Below, one piece after another: positions 45,593 through 53,279 of a stretch of DNA of 64,000 nt (within the stretch, counting starts at the first letter, position 1; every line of letters begins with the position of its first letter). The position numbers were made by a program, and so were the translations under genes. The stretch is from NCBI GenBank assembly GCA_910584485.1, contig CAJUAV010000012.1, forward strand, positions 1 through 64,000, read 5' to 3'. Origin of the DNA: an uncultured Alistipes sp. (lineage in GTDB: Bacteria > Bacteroidota > Bacteroidia > Bacteroidales > Rikenellaceae). The notes beneath the pieces are model-generated. The model was not told the DNA's origin and ran no database searches. It was given only the letters and a program-made list of their open reading frames with translations.

Positions 45593-46270
45593 CTACAGCT
45601 CTTCGAGGCTTCGGATTTCGGTGAAATCGCCCACCACGCGGTCGACGCGCGGGTCGGCCTGCAACTCCTCCGCCGAAAGGGTGGTCGCCACGGCGACGAC
45701 GCGTCCGACGCCCGCGCGGCGGGCCGCCTCGAAGCCCGCCTTCGCATCCTCGAAGACGATGCAGGCCGCAGGGTCGAGCCCCAGCGCCGCCGCTGCCGTG
45801 CGGTAGATTTCGGGATCGGGCTTGCAGCGACGGACCATGTCGCTCGAGACGCAGACGTCGAAGCAGTCGGCGATGCCGCAGCTTTCGAGCACGAACTCCA
45901 CGTTGCGGCGGCAGCCCGACGACCCCACGGCGCAGCGGATGCCCGCGGCCCGCAGTCGGTCGAGCAGTGCCCGCAGCCCCGCGACGGGGCGGATGTCGGG
46001 GGCGTAGATTTCGCGGTAGATCGCCTCCTTTTCGTCGCAGAGGGCCTGCAACCCGCGTTCGCGGATCACCGCTTCGGGCAGCAGCATCCGCATGATGTCG
46101 TCGCTGCCCATGCCGAAGGCGCCGTCGAGCTTTTCGCGCCAGTCGGAGACGCCGTAGCGGGCGCAGAAGCGTTCGAAAGCCCGCACGTGCACGGGGCTGT
46201 TGTCGACCAGCGTGCCGTCCATGTCGAAGAGGGCGCCGCGCAGGGAGGAGAGGGTATCGGGTCGTATCAT
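45593..46270 (-). CDS. HAD family phosphatase (beta-phosphoglucomutase-like)
   Basis: The 225-residue protein has the HAD motif I GALFDMDGTLVDNSPVH, motif II VGSSGCRRN, motif III lysine in RRCKPDPEIY and motif IV IVFEDAKAGFEAARRAG. It belongs to the beta-phosphoglucomutase/sugar-phosphatase branch with a helical cap. The substrate is unknown; position next to the sugar operon suggests a sugar phosphate. The start at 46270 lies 30 bp after a clear promoter box. Confidence 0.9.
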   Translation of the reverse strand: MIRPDTLSSLRGALFDMDGTLVDNSPVHVRAFERFCARYGVSDWREKLDGAFGMGSDDIMRMLLPEAVIRERGLQALCDEKEAIYREIYAPDIRPVAGLRALLDRLRAAGIRCAVGSSGCRRNVEFVLESCGIADCFDVCVSSDMVRRCKPDPEIYRTAAAALGLDPAACIVFEDAKAGFEAARRAGVGRVVAVATTLSAEELQADPRVDRVVGDFTEIRSLEEL

Positions 46271-46300
46271 CGTCTCGAATGTTTTGTTGCGGTTTGTGCG

Positions 46301-46308
46301 CAAAAGTA
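46301..46308 (-). promoter_or_regulatory. HAD phosphatase -7 box
   Basis: The minus strand reads TACTTTTG, 30 bp before the start. Confidence 0.55.
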
Positions 46309-46339
46309 GTGAATTTTTGATCGAATCGATGATCTCTGC

Positions 46340-46370
46340 TTTGCAGTTCTGCTTTTTTTGGCTACCTTTA
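46340..46370 (+). promoter_or_regulatory. promoter of the split transketolase operon
   Basis: TTTG at 46340-46343, a 19-bp spacer and TACCTTTA at 46363-46370 (last base A instead of G). Confidence 0.5.
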
Positions 46371-46400
46371 TACATTAAATCATTCAAAACTCAAACGAAC

Positions 46401-47231
46401 ATGCAGGTAAAAGAACTGATGTTGCAGGCCGAGAAGAACCGCAAACGGCTGGTCGAGGTGGTCGAAATCGCCAAGGCCGGTCATATCGGCGGCGGCCTTT
46501 CGTCGATGAATATGCTGACGGCGCTCTATTTCCGCGTGATGAACGTCGATCCGAAAAATCCGAAGTGGGCCGACCGCGACCGTTTCGTGATGAGCAAGGG
46601 CCATTGCGTCGAGGCGCTCTACAGCGTCCTGGAGGCGCGCGGCTTCATTTCGAAGGAGCTGACCGACACCTACGGCCGCTTCGACACCCCCCTGGCGGGC
46701 CACCCGACGATCGAGGTGCCGGGCATCGAGGTCAACAGCGGTGCGCTGGGACACGGCCTGCCGATCGGCGTCGGCATGGCGATCGCCGCCAAGATGGATC
46801 GAAAGGCTTGGCGCACCTTCGTCCTGATGGGCGACGGCGAGCAGGGCGAGGGCTCGATCTACGAGGCCGCCATGGCGGGCAGCCACTACAAACTCGACAA
46901 CCTCGTGGCGATCATCGACCGCAACGGCTTGCAGATCAGCGATACGACCGAGAACGTCATGGCGCTCGAACCGATCGCCGAGCGCTGGCGCGCCTTCGGC
47001 TGGGAGGTGCAGGAGATCGACGGCGACGACATGCAGGCGATTGCCGATGCCTTCGACCGCATCGACTACGGCTGCGGCAAGCCGCACCTGATCGTCTCGC
47101 GCACGACCAAGGGGCGCGGCGTTTCGCTCATGGAGAACATCCTCAAGTGGCACCACGGCGTCCCGACCGACGAGGAGTATCGCCGCGCGATCGAGGAGAT
47201 CGACGCCCGCATCGAATCTTTAACGAAATAA
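46401..47231 (+). CDS. transketolase N-terminal subunit
   Basis: This 276-residue protein is only the ThDP-binding half of transketolase. It has KAGHIGGGLSSMNMLTALYF, SKGHCVEALYSVLEARGF, NSGALGHGLPIGVGMAIAAK and GDGEQGEGSIYEAAMAGSHYKLDNLVAIIDRNGLQ (GDG...N fold). The other half is the next gene, 14 bp on. Two-subunit transketolases of this kind act on unusual sugars in several catabolic operons, for example D-apulose 4-phosphate. A housekeeping full-length enzyme is encoded nearby at 43193, so this pair probably has a special substrate. Confidence 0.9.
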   Translation: MQVKELMLQAEKNRKRLVEVVEIAKAGHIGGGLSSMNMLTALYFRVMNVDPKNPKWADRDRFVMSKGHCVEALYSVLEARGFISKELTDTYGRFDTPLAGHPTIEVPGIEVNSGALGHGLPIGVGMAIAAKMDRKAWRTFVLMGDGEQGEGSIYEAAMAGSHYKLDNLVAIIDRNGLQISDTTENVMALEPIAERWRAFGWEVQEIDGDDMQAIADAFDRIDYGCGKPHLIVSRTTKGRGVSLMENILKWHHGVPTDEEYRRAIEEIDARIESLTK

Positions 47232-47245
47232 GCCTGTTCGAAGAT

Positions 47246-48184
47246 ATGGAAATCAAGAGTGTACCTTGCCGCAAGAGCTTTACCGACACGCTGCTGGAGC
47301 TGGCAAAAGAGGATAAGAACATCGTTGTCGTCACGACCGACGCCCGCGGCTCGGTGACGCTGACCGACTTTTTCAGGGAGCTGCCCGCGCAGGCCGTCGA
47401 GTGCGGCATCGCCGAGCAGGATGCCGTGGGCATCGCCGCGGGTCTGGCGCAGTCGGGTAAAAACACCTTCGTCTGCGGTCCCGCCTGCTTCTACGTGGCC
47501 CGTTCGCTCGAACAGGTGAAGGTCGACGTGGCCTATTCGCAGAACCCCGTGAAGATCCTGGGCGTCAGCGGCGGCGTAGCCTACGGCGCGTTGGGTGCCA
47601 CGCACCACAGCCTGCACGACATCGCCGTGCTGCGCACCTTCCCCGGCATGAACGTCTTCCTGCCCTGCGACGCGCGCCAGACGCGCAAGCTGGTGCAGCG
47701 GCTCGTCGAACTGCCCGAGGCGGCCTACATCCGCGTCGGCCGCAACGCCGTGCCCGACGTCTACGAGAACGACGATTTCGATTTCGAGCTCGGCAAGGCG
47801 ACGACCCTGCTCGAGGGCGACGACCTGACGATCATCGCCTGCGGCGAGACGGTCTGGCACGCTTTGGAGGCGGGCAAGCGTCTTCGTGCGCAGGGCATCG
47901 AGGCGCGCGTGCTGGACATGCACACGCTCAAACCCGCCGACGAGGAGGCGATCGAACGGGCCGCCCGCGAAACGGGCCGCATCCTGACCGTCGAGGAGCA
48001 CAGCCGCTACGGCGGTCTGGGCGGCATCGTCGCCGAGGTGACGGCCGAGCGCTGCCCCGTGAAGATGCGCATGCTGGGTATTCCCGACGAGAACGTCGTG
48101 CACGGCAAGCCGCTGGAGATCTTCCGCCACTACAAACTCGATGCGGAGGGCATCTTCGAGACGGCGCTCGAACTGCTGAAATAA
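47246..48184 (+). CDS. transketolase C-terminal subunit
   Basis: The 312-residue protein carries the pyrimidine-binding half and the C-terminal domain of transketolase. ECGIAEQDAVGIAAGLAQSG holds the catalytic glutamate that activates ThDP. SGGVAYGALGATHHSLHDIAVLRTFPGMNV and EEHSRYGGLGGIVAEV match the same family. It must pair with the product of 46401 to form an active site. An FGGY kinase gene follows 26 bp later. Confidence 0.9.
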   Translation: MEIKSVPCRKSFTDTLLELAKEDKNIVVVTTDARGSVTLTDFFRELPAQAVECGIAEQDAVGIAAGLAQSGKNTFVCGPACFYVARSLEQVKVDVAYSQNPVKILGVSGGVAYGALGATHHSLHDIAVLRTFPGMNVFLPCDARQTRKLVQRLVELPEAAYIRVGRNAVPDVYENDDFDFELGKATTLLEGDDLTIIACGETVWHALEAGKRLRAQGIEARVLDMHTLKPADEEAIERAARETGRILTVEEHSRYGGLGGIVAEVTAERCPVKMRMLGIPDENVVHGKPLEIFRHYKLDAEGIFETALELLK

Positions 48185-48210
48185 TCGTTGTCGAAGCAAA
48201 CCGAAAACCG

Positions 48211-49698
48211 ATGAAAGAGTATATCATCGCCGTCGATCAAAGCACCTCGGCGACCAAGGCGATCCTCTTCGACGATCGCTGCCGGGTGCTGCACCGCGTC
48301 AACATCGACCATAAGCAGTACTACCCGCAGGCGGGGTGGGTCGAGCACGACGCCGAGGAGATCTACCGCAATACGGTGGAGGCGATCCGCCGCCTGCTCG
48401 AGGCGACCGAACGCGAGGCGGAGGCCCGCTACTCGCTGGCGCTGACCAACCAGCGCGAGACGGTCGTCGTGTGGGACGTCCGCACGGGGATTCCCGTCAG
48501 CCGCGCCGTGGTGTGGCAGTGCCAGCGGGGCGCCGACATTTGCCGGCAGCTGCGCGAGGCGGGTTGCGAGGAGCTGGTGCAGCGGAAGAGCGGTCTGCTG
48601 ATCGATCCCTACTTTTCGGCCAGCGGCGTGCGCTGGATCCTCGAAAACGTCGAGGGCGCGCGCGCGAAGGCCGACGCGGGACACCTGCGCATGGGTACGA
48701 TCGATGCGTGGCTCATCTGGAAGCTGACGGGCGGCGCCGTGCACGCCACCGACTACACGAACGCCTCGCGCACGATGCTCTTCAACATCCATACGCTCGA
48801 CTGGGACGACGAGCTGCTGGCCCTCTTCACGGTGCCGCGGTCGATGCTGCCCGAGGCGCGTCCCTGTGACGCCCGTTTCGGCCGCACGACCGTCGAGGGG
48901 CTCTTCCCCGAGGGGATCGAGATCGCGGGCGTGCTGGGCGACTCGCACGGCGCGCTGACGGGGCAGATGTGCTTCGAGGCGGGCATGGGCAAGGCGACCT
49001 ACGGCACGGGTTCGTCGGTGATGGTCAACATCGGCTGCGAGGCCGTGCAGGCCCCCGCAGGGCTGGTGACGAGCGTCGGTTTCGCGGCGCAGGGCAAGGT
49101 CTGCTACGCCTTCGAGGGGAACATCCATTGTACGGGCGCCACGCTCAAGTGGCTGACCGATCGGTTGCAGCTCATCGGCTCGCCCGCCGAGACGGAGGCG
49201 CTCGCCGCGAGCGTCGCCGACAACGGCGGCGTCTACCTCGTTCCCGCCTTCGCGGGGCTCGGAGCGCCGTGGTGGAATCCGTCGGCCAAGGCGATCCTTT
49301 GCGGCATGACCCTCGGCACGACCAAAGCGCATGTCGTGCGTGCGGCGCTCGAATCGATTCCCTACCAGATCCGCGACCTGATCGATCTGATGACGGGACA
49401 GGCGGGCGTGCGGCTCAAGGAGCTGCGCGTGGACGGCGGTCCGACGAAGAACCGCTTCCTCATGCAGTTCCAGGCCGACATGCTGCATGCCTCGATCAAC
49501 CGCTCGGAGGTCGAGGAGGCCTCGGCGATGGGCGCCGTGGTGATGAACGGACTGGCGCGCGGCCTTTGGCGTTCGCTTGAAGAGGCGGCCGCCCTGCGGA
49601 CCTCGGACAACCTGATCGTCCCGTCCATGGAGGAGGAGCGCCGCGAGCGGCTCTACCGCGGCTGGCTGGAGGCCGTCGCGCTCGTCAACCGAAAGTGA
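48211..49698 (+). CDS. FGGY family sugar kinase (glycerol kinase-like)
   Basis: The 495-residue protein has the FGGY fold: IIAVDQSTSATKAILFD at the N terminus, TNQRETVVVWD, TIDAWLIWKLTGG, the GDSHGALTGQ and KATYGTGSSVMVNIG phosphate loops, and LRVDGGPTKNRFLMQFQAD. Its overall look is nearest glycerol kinase, including NQRET and the TNASRTMLF segment, so an automated call of GlpK is likely. However, it sits between split transketolase and a FucI/AraA-type isomerase, and no glycerol transport or dehydrogenase gene is near. A ketose kinase (such as apulose kinase) is favoured by context. Confidence 0.85.
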   Translation: MKEYIIAVDQSTSATKAILFDDRCRVLHRVNIDHKQYYPQAGWVEHDAEEIYRNTVEAIRRLLEATEREAEARYSLALTNQRETVVVWDVRTGIPVSRAVVWQCQRGADICRQLREAGCEELVQRKSGLLIDPYFSASGVRWILENVEGARAKADAGHLRMGTIDAWLIWKLTGGAVHATDYTNASRTMLFNIHTLDWDDELLALFTVPRSMLPEARPCDARFGRTTVEGLFPEGIEIAGVLGDSHGALTGQMCFEAGMGKATYGTGSSVMVNIGCEAVQAPAGLVTSVGFAAQGKVCYAFEGNIHCTGATLKWLTDRLQLIGSPAETEALAASVADNGGVYLVPAFAGLGAPWWNPSAKAILCGMTLGTTKAHVVRAALESIPYQIRDLIDLMTGQAGVRLKELRVDGGPTKNRFLMQFQADMLHASINRSEVEEASAMGAVVMNGLARGLWRSLEEAAALRTSDNLIVPSMEEERRERLYRGWLEAVALVNRK

Positions 49699-49726
49699 TA
49701 CAAACAACCAAAAAAACGATACCTAT

Positions 49727-51157
49727 ATGTATATTCCTGCAAAGAACGGCAAGGAGACGTTCGGCCTGATTATCGGTACGCGCGCCTATTTCAACTCGAA
49801 GCTGGCGATCGACGTGCGCGAAACGCTCTGCAAGGAGCTCGAAAAGGCGGGTTACGGCTACGTGATCCTCGACGTGGCCCAGACGCTGACCGACGGCGCC
49901 ATGGAGACGGTCGAGGACGGCAAGAAGTGCGCGATGCTCTTCCGCGAACACCGCGACCGCATCGACGGCATCATCGTCTCGCTGCCCAACTTCGGCTTCG
50001 AGGTGGGCATCATCAACGCCATCGCGCGCGCCGAGCTGAACGTGCCGGTGCTCGTTCAGGCCTGCGACGACGAAAACGACAAGGTCGACCTCGACAGCCG
50101 CCGCGACGCCTTCTGCGGCAAGATTTCGGTTTGCAACAACCTCTACCAGTACGGCATTCCCTTCACCGACACGACGCTGCACACCTATTCGATCCACAGC
50201 GAGCTGCTCATGAAGGACATCGACCGCTTCGCCGCCGTCTGCCGCGTCGTGAACAAGCTCTCGCACAGCCGCATCGGTCAGATCGGCACCCGTCCGCTCG
50301 GCTTCAATACCTGCCGTGCGAGCGAGAAGCTGCTCCAGGCGAGCGGCATCACGGTCGTGCCGGTCGATCTGTCGGAGATCCTATTCAACGCGCAGCGCAT
50401 CGACGAGAACGCCGCGGCGCTGAAGGCGAAGGTCGAGCAGATCGCCCACTATGCCGCGATTCCCGTAGCCTATCGTGAGAAGGTGGCCAAGCAGGCGCGC
50501 TTCGGACTGGCCGTCGAGGAGTGGCTGGCCGCCAACGAGTGCGATGCCGCCGCCATCCAGTGCTGGGATTCGCTCGAGCAGAACTACGGCTGCGCCGCCT
50601 GCGTGACGATGAGCATGTTGGGCGAGAAGCTGCTGCCCTGCGCCTGTGAGGCCGACCTGGCGGGCGCCGTCTCGATGTACGCCCTGACGCTGGCGTCGGG
50701 CCGTTCGTCGGCGCTGCTCGACTGGAACAACAATTTCGCCGAGGATCGCAACAAGTGCGTCTGCACCCATTGCGGCAACTTCCCGAAGAGCTTCGTGCAG
50801 AACGAGATTTCGCTCGGCACGCTCGGCGTGCTGGGCCGTACGCTCGGCAAGGTCAACACGTTCGGCGCCGTCTACGGCAAGTGCACCGAGGGCGATTTCA
50901 CCTTCTTCCGCATTTCGACCGACGACACGCTGGGCTGCATCAAGAGCTACCTCGGCACGGGTCGCCTGACGAACGATCCCTACGGTATGGACGGCTGCAT
51001 CGCCGTGACGGAGGTCGACAACCTCCGGAAGCTCATGAAGTACATCTGCAAGAACGGCTTCGAGCATCACGTGGCGATGGTCCGCACCGACGTCGCCGAC
51101 ATCGTGGAGGAGGCGGTCGGGAACTACCTCGGCTGGGAGCTCTACCGCCACGAGTAA
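49727..51157 (+). CDS. L-fucose/L-arabinose isomerase family protein
   Basis: The 476-residue protein belongs to the FucI/AraA fold. It starts FGLIIGTRAYFNSKLAIDVRETL and contains DGIIVSLPNFGFEVGIINAI, IQCWDSLEQNYGCAACVTMSMLGEKLLPCACEADLAGAVSMYAL (metal-binding Glu and Asp region) and a C-terminal domain with CVCTHCGNFPKS. Such enzymes convert an aldose to a ketose using a divalent metal. With the kinase and split transketolase upstream it completes an isomerase-kinase-transketolase set. Substrate identity is inferred only. A terminator follows at once. Confidence 0.85.
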   Translation: MYIPAKNGKETFGLIIGTRAYFNSKLAIDVRETLCKELEKAGYGYVILDVAQTLTDGAMETVEDGKKCAMLFREHRDRIDGIIVSLPNFGFEVGIINAIARAELNVPVLVQACDDENDKVDLDSRRDAFCGKISVCNNLYQYGIPFTDTTLHTYSIHSELLMKDIDRFAAVCRVVNKLSHSRIGQIGTRPLGFNTCRASEKLLQASGITVVPVDLSEILFNAQRIDENAAALKAKVEQIAHYAAIPVAYREKVAKQARFGLAVEEWLAANECDAAAIQCWDSLEQNYGCAACVTMSMLGEKLLPCACEADLAGAVSMYALTLASGRSSALLDWNNNFAEDRNKCVCTHCGNFPKSFVQNEISLGTLGVLGRTLGKVNTFGAVYGKCTEGDFTFFRISTDDTLGCIKSYLGTGRLTNDPYGMDGCIAVTEVDNLRKLMKYICKNGFEHHVAMVRTDVADIVEEAVGNYLGWELYRHE

Positions 51158-51184
51158 CCGCTTGCGGCACGATCCGATGAGTTG

Positions 51185-51214
51185 CGGGGACGACGCGAGC
51201 CGTCCCCGTTTTTT
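51185..51214 (+). terminator. terminator between the isomerase and GH43 genes
   Basis: CGGGGACG and CGTCCCCG form the stem, followed by six T. It ends only 18 bp before the GH43 start, so it may act as an attenuator on GH43. Confidence 0.85.
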
Positions 51215-51232
51215 CAAATGTTACCGAACTTT

Positions 51233-52261
51233 ATGAAACTTTTCGACTTCCTGAAAACATGGACGGCCGGCCTGACGCTTTGCTCGGCCGTCGCCTGCAC
51301 GACCTCCGCCCCCGAGCGCGAGGTGTACCTCTTTACGGGCCACCGCGAACCGGCGCTCGACGGTCTGCACCTGCTCTACAGCTACGACGGCTACCGCTGG
51401 GACAGCCTGCAGGGGAGCTGGCTGGAGCCGATGATCGGCAACAAGGCCCCCGAATACCATAACTATTTGACGGGCAAACCCGAAAAGACGAAATTCGCGC
51501 CGCAGTCGATGATGCGCGACCCCTCGATCGTTCAGGGGCCCGACGGCACGTTCCACCTGGTCTGGACGCTCGCCTGGGCGGGCGAGCGCGCTTTCGGCCA
51601 TGCCTCGTCGAAGGACCTGATCCACTGGAGCGAGCAGCGCGCGATTCCCGTCATGGAGGATGAGCCGACGAACAACGTATGGGCCCCCGAGATCTTCTAC
51701 GACGAGACGAAAGGGGAGTACCTGATCGCCTGGTCGTCGTCGATCCTGCCCGAGCACTACACCGAGGCGGACAAACTGGGCACGAACGGCTGCCACCGCC
51801 TCTACTACACGACGACGAAGGATTTCGAGACCTTCGCGCCGAAGAAGCCCTTCTACGACCCGGGCTTCAACTCGATCGACGGCTTTCTGCTCAAGCGCGG
51901 CGAGGGCGACTATGTGCTGATCGTCAAGGATAACCGCAAACCCGGGTACAGCGACTTGTTCTGCGTGACGGCCGAGCGGCCCGAGGGACCTTACGGCGAT
52001 CCGAGCGAAAAGTTCGCGCCGACCTATTCGGAGGGCGCCTGCGCCGTGCAGGTGGGCGACGAGTGGCTGATCTATTTCGACGTCTATCGTCAGGCCCGTT
52101 TCGGCGCTGTCTCGACGAAGGATTTCAAGACCTTCACGCCGATCGACGACCGCATTTCGCTGCCTGCGGGACACAAGCACGGCACGATCATCCAGGTAAA
52201 AGAGTCTGTGCTCGAGGCCCTCAAGGCCGAAGAGGCGCGCCGTTACGGCAAAAGCGAGTAG
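51233..52261 (+). CDS. glycoside hydrolase family 43-like lipoprotein
   Basis: The 342-residue product starts at 51233 with a lipoprotein signal (MKLFDFLKTWTAGLTLCSAVAC). The mature protein is a five-bladed beta-propeller type: MMRDPSIVQGPDGTFHLVWTL (catalytic Asp of the family), NVWAPEIFYDETKGEYLIAWSSS, DPGFNSIDGFLLK (second acid region) and YSEGACAVQVGDEWLIYFD. GH43-type enzymes release arabinose or xylose, so it could feed the adjacent sugar operon. It probably sits on the envelope. An ATG at 51218 is a weaker alternative start. Confidence 0.85.
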   Translation: MKLFDFLKTWTAGLTLCSAVACTTSAPEREVYLFTGHREPALDGLHLLYSYDGYRWDSLQGSWLEPMIGNKAPEYHNYLTGKPEKTKFAPQSMMRDPSIVQGPDGTFHLVWTLAWAGERAFGHASSKDLIHWSEQRAIPVMEDEPTNNVWAPEIFYDETKGEYLIAWSSSILPEHYTEADKLGTNGCHRLYYTTTKDFETFAPKKPFYDPGFNSIDGFLLKRGEGDYVLIVKDNRKPGYSDLFCVTAERPEGPYGDPSEKFAPTYSEGACAVQVGDEWLIYFDVYRQARFGAVSTKDFKTFTPIDDRISLPAGHKHGTIIQVKESVLEALKAEEARRYGKSE

Positions 52262-52264
52262 GCC

Positions 52265-52981
52265 GTGCGACCGACCCTGATCTGCCACATGATGAGCACC
52301 GTCGACGGTCGTCTGCTGACCGAGCGGTGGAGCGATCCGTTCGACGGCACGCCGAAGGAGAGGCTGTACGAACCCTATTTCGCCCTGCGGCGGGAGCTCA
52401 GTTGCAACGCCTCGATCATCGGACGGGTGACGATGCAGCGCGATTTCGCGGAGGTGGGCGAGTTTACGGCCGCCGATCCGACGCCCGAGGCGGATCCGCA
52501 GCCCTTCGTCGGCGCTTCGACCGCCGCGTGCGAGCATACCTATATCGTCCTGGATTCGACGGGCCGCTGCCGCTATGCGGACGGTCGGGTCGAGGGGTGC
52601 GGCGTGATCGCCGTGCTCGGACGGCGCGTTGCGGCGGAGTACCTGCGCTTCCTGCGTGAAAAGGGGATTTCGTACCTCTTCGCGGGCGAGGACGGCCGCG
52701 ACATCGGCGCGGCGCTCGAAACGCTGCGCGAACGTTTCGGCTACCGGCTGCTGCTGCTCGAGGGCGGCGGTACGGTGAACGGTTCGTTCCTCGAAGCGGG
52801 GCTGATCGACGGCTTCAGCCTGCTGCTCTATCCCGGGATCGACGGCGCGGGCGGCCGTCCTGCCATCGTCGAGTACGTCGGTCCGAATGCCCTGCCCGCC
52901 GCGGGCCAGTCGCTCGAACTGACCGAGGTGCGCCCGCTCGAACACGGGCTGGTCTGGTTGCGCTATCGGGTGCATCGGTAG
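52265..52981 (+). CDS. RibD C-terminal/dihydrofolate reductase-like protein
   Basis: The 238-residue protein starts at a GTG at 52265, 3 bp after the GH43 stop. It has PTLICHMMSTVDGRLLTERW, SIIGRVTMQRDF, LEGGGTVNGSFLEAGLIDGFSLLLYPGIDGAGG and the NADPH-binding pattern of the RibD_C reductase fold. These enzymes reduce pteridine or aminopyrimidine compounds. It lacks the deaminase domain of RibD, so it is not a complete riboflavin enzyme. Its role beside a sugar locus is unclear. Confidence 0.8.
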   Translation: MRPTLICHMMSTVDGRLLTERWSDPFDGTPKERLYEPYFALRRELSCNASIIGRVTMQRDFAEVGEFTAADPTPEADPQPFVGASTAACEHTYIVLDSTGRCRYADGRVEGCGVIAVLGRRVAAEYLRFLREKGISYLFAGEDGRDIGAALETLRERFGYRLLLLEGGGTVNGSFLEAGLIDGFSLLLYPGIDGAGGRPAIVEYVGPNALPAAGQSLELTEVRPLEHGLVWLRYRVHR

Positions 52982-53019
52982 CCGCAAAGAGAGCATCGCG
53001 GCGGCATGCCGCAAAGACG

Positions 53020-53220
53020 GATGGCGCGCAGCCATCGGCGCGGGCCTCCGAATCTTCGGAGGCCCGCATTTCGTGTGCGCGTCCGCCGCTTGCGTAGAAT
53101 GCGCTGCCGTTTCCGCTCGAACAGGCATCGATCGGCGGGCCTCTGCGCACGGAGGCCCGCCGTTTTGGCAGACATGCGGCCGCTCCGCAGCCATCGGCCC
53201 GCCCGCGACTCCGCCCGTCC
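53020..53220. repeat. intergenic island of dispersed repeat family A
   Basis: The family A core occurs at 53151-53170 with one change (GCCG for GCAG). A related arm GGAGGCCCGCATTTCGTG is at 53058. GATGGCGCGCAGCCATCGGCG near 53021 matches a segment at 63903. It separates convergent genes and holds no gene. Confidence 0.8.
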
Positions 53221-53222
53221 GC

Positions 53223-53256
53223 AAAAAAATCCCGCATCCTCCGAAAAGGATGCGGG
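53223..53256 (-). terminator. terminator of the seven-gene surface operon
   Basis: On the minus strand CCCGCATCCT pairs with AGGATGCGGG around TTTCGG, followed by A and seven T. Confidence 0.9.
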
Positions 53257-53279
53257 CAGGCAAAAGTCTTGTCGACCTG

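Noticed and set aside
48211..49698. Glycerol kinase as firm assignment
   Set aside because: Sequence motifs are close to GlpK, but the operon context points to a ketose substrate, so only the FGGY family is claimed.
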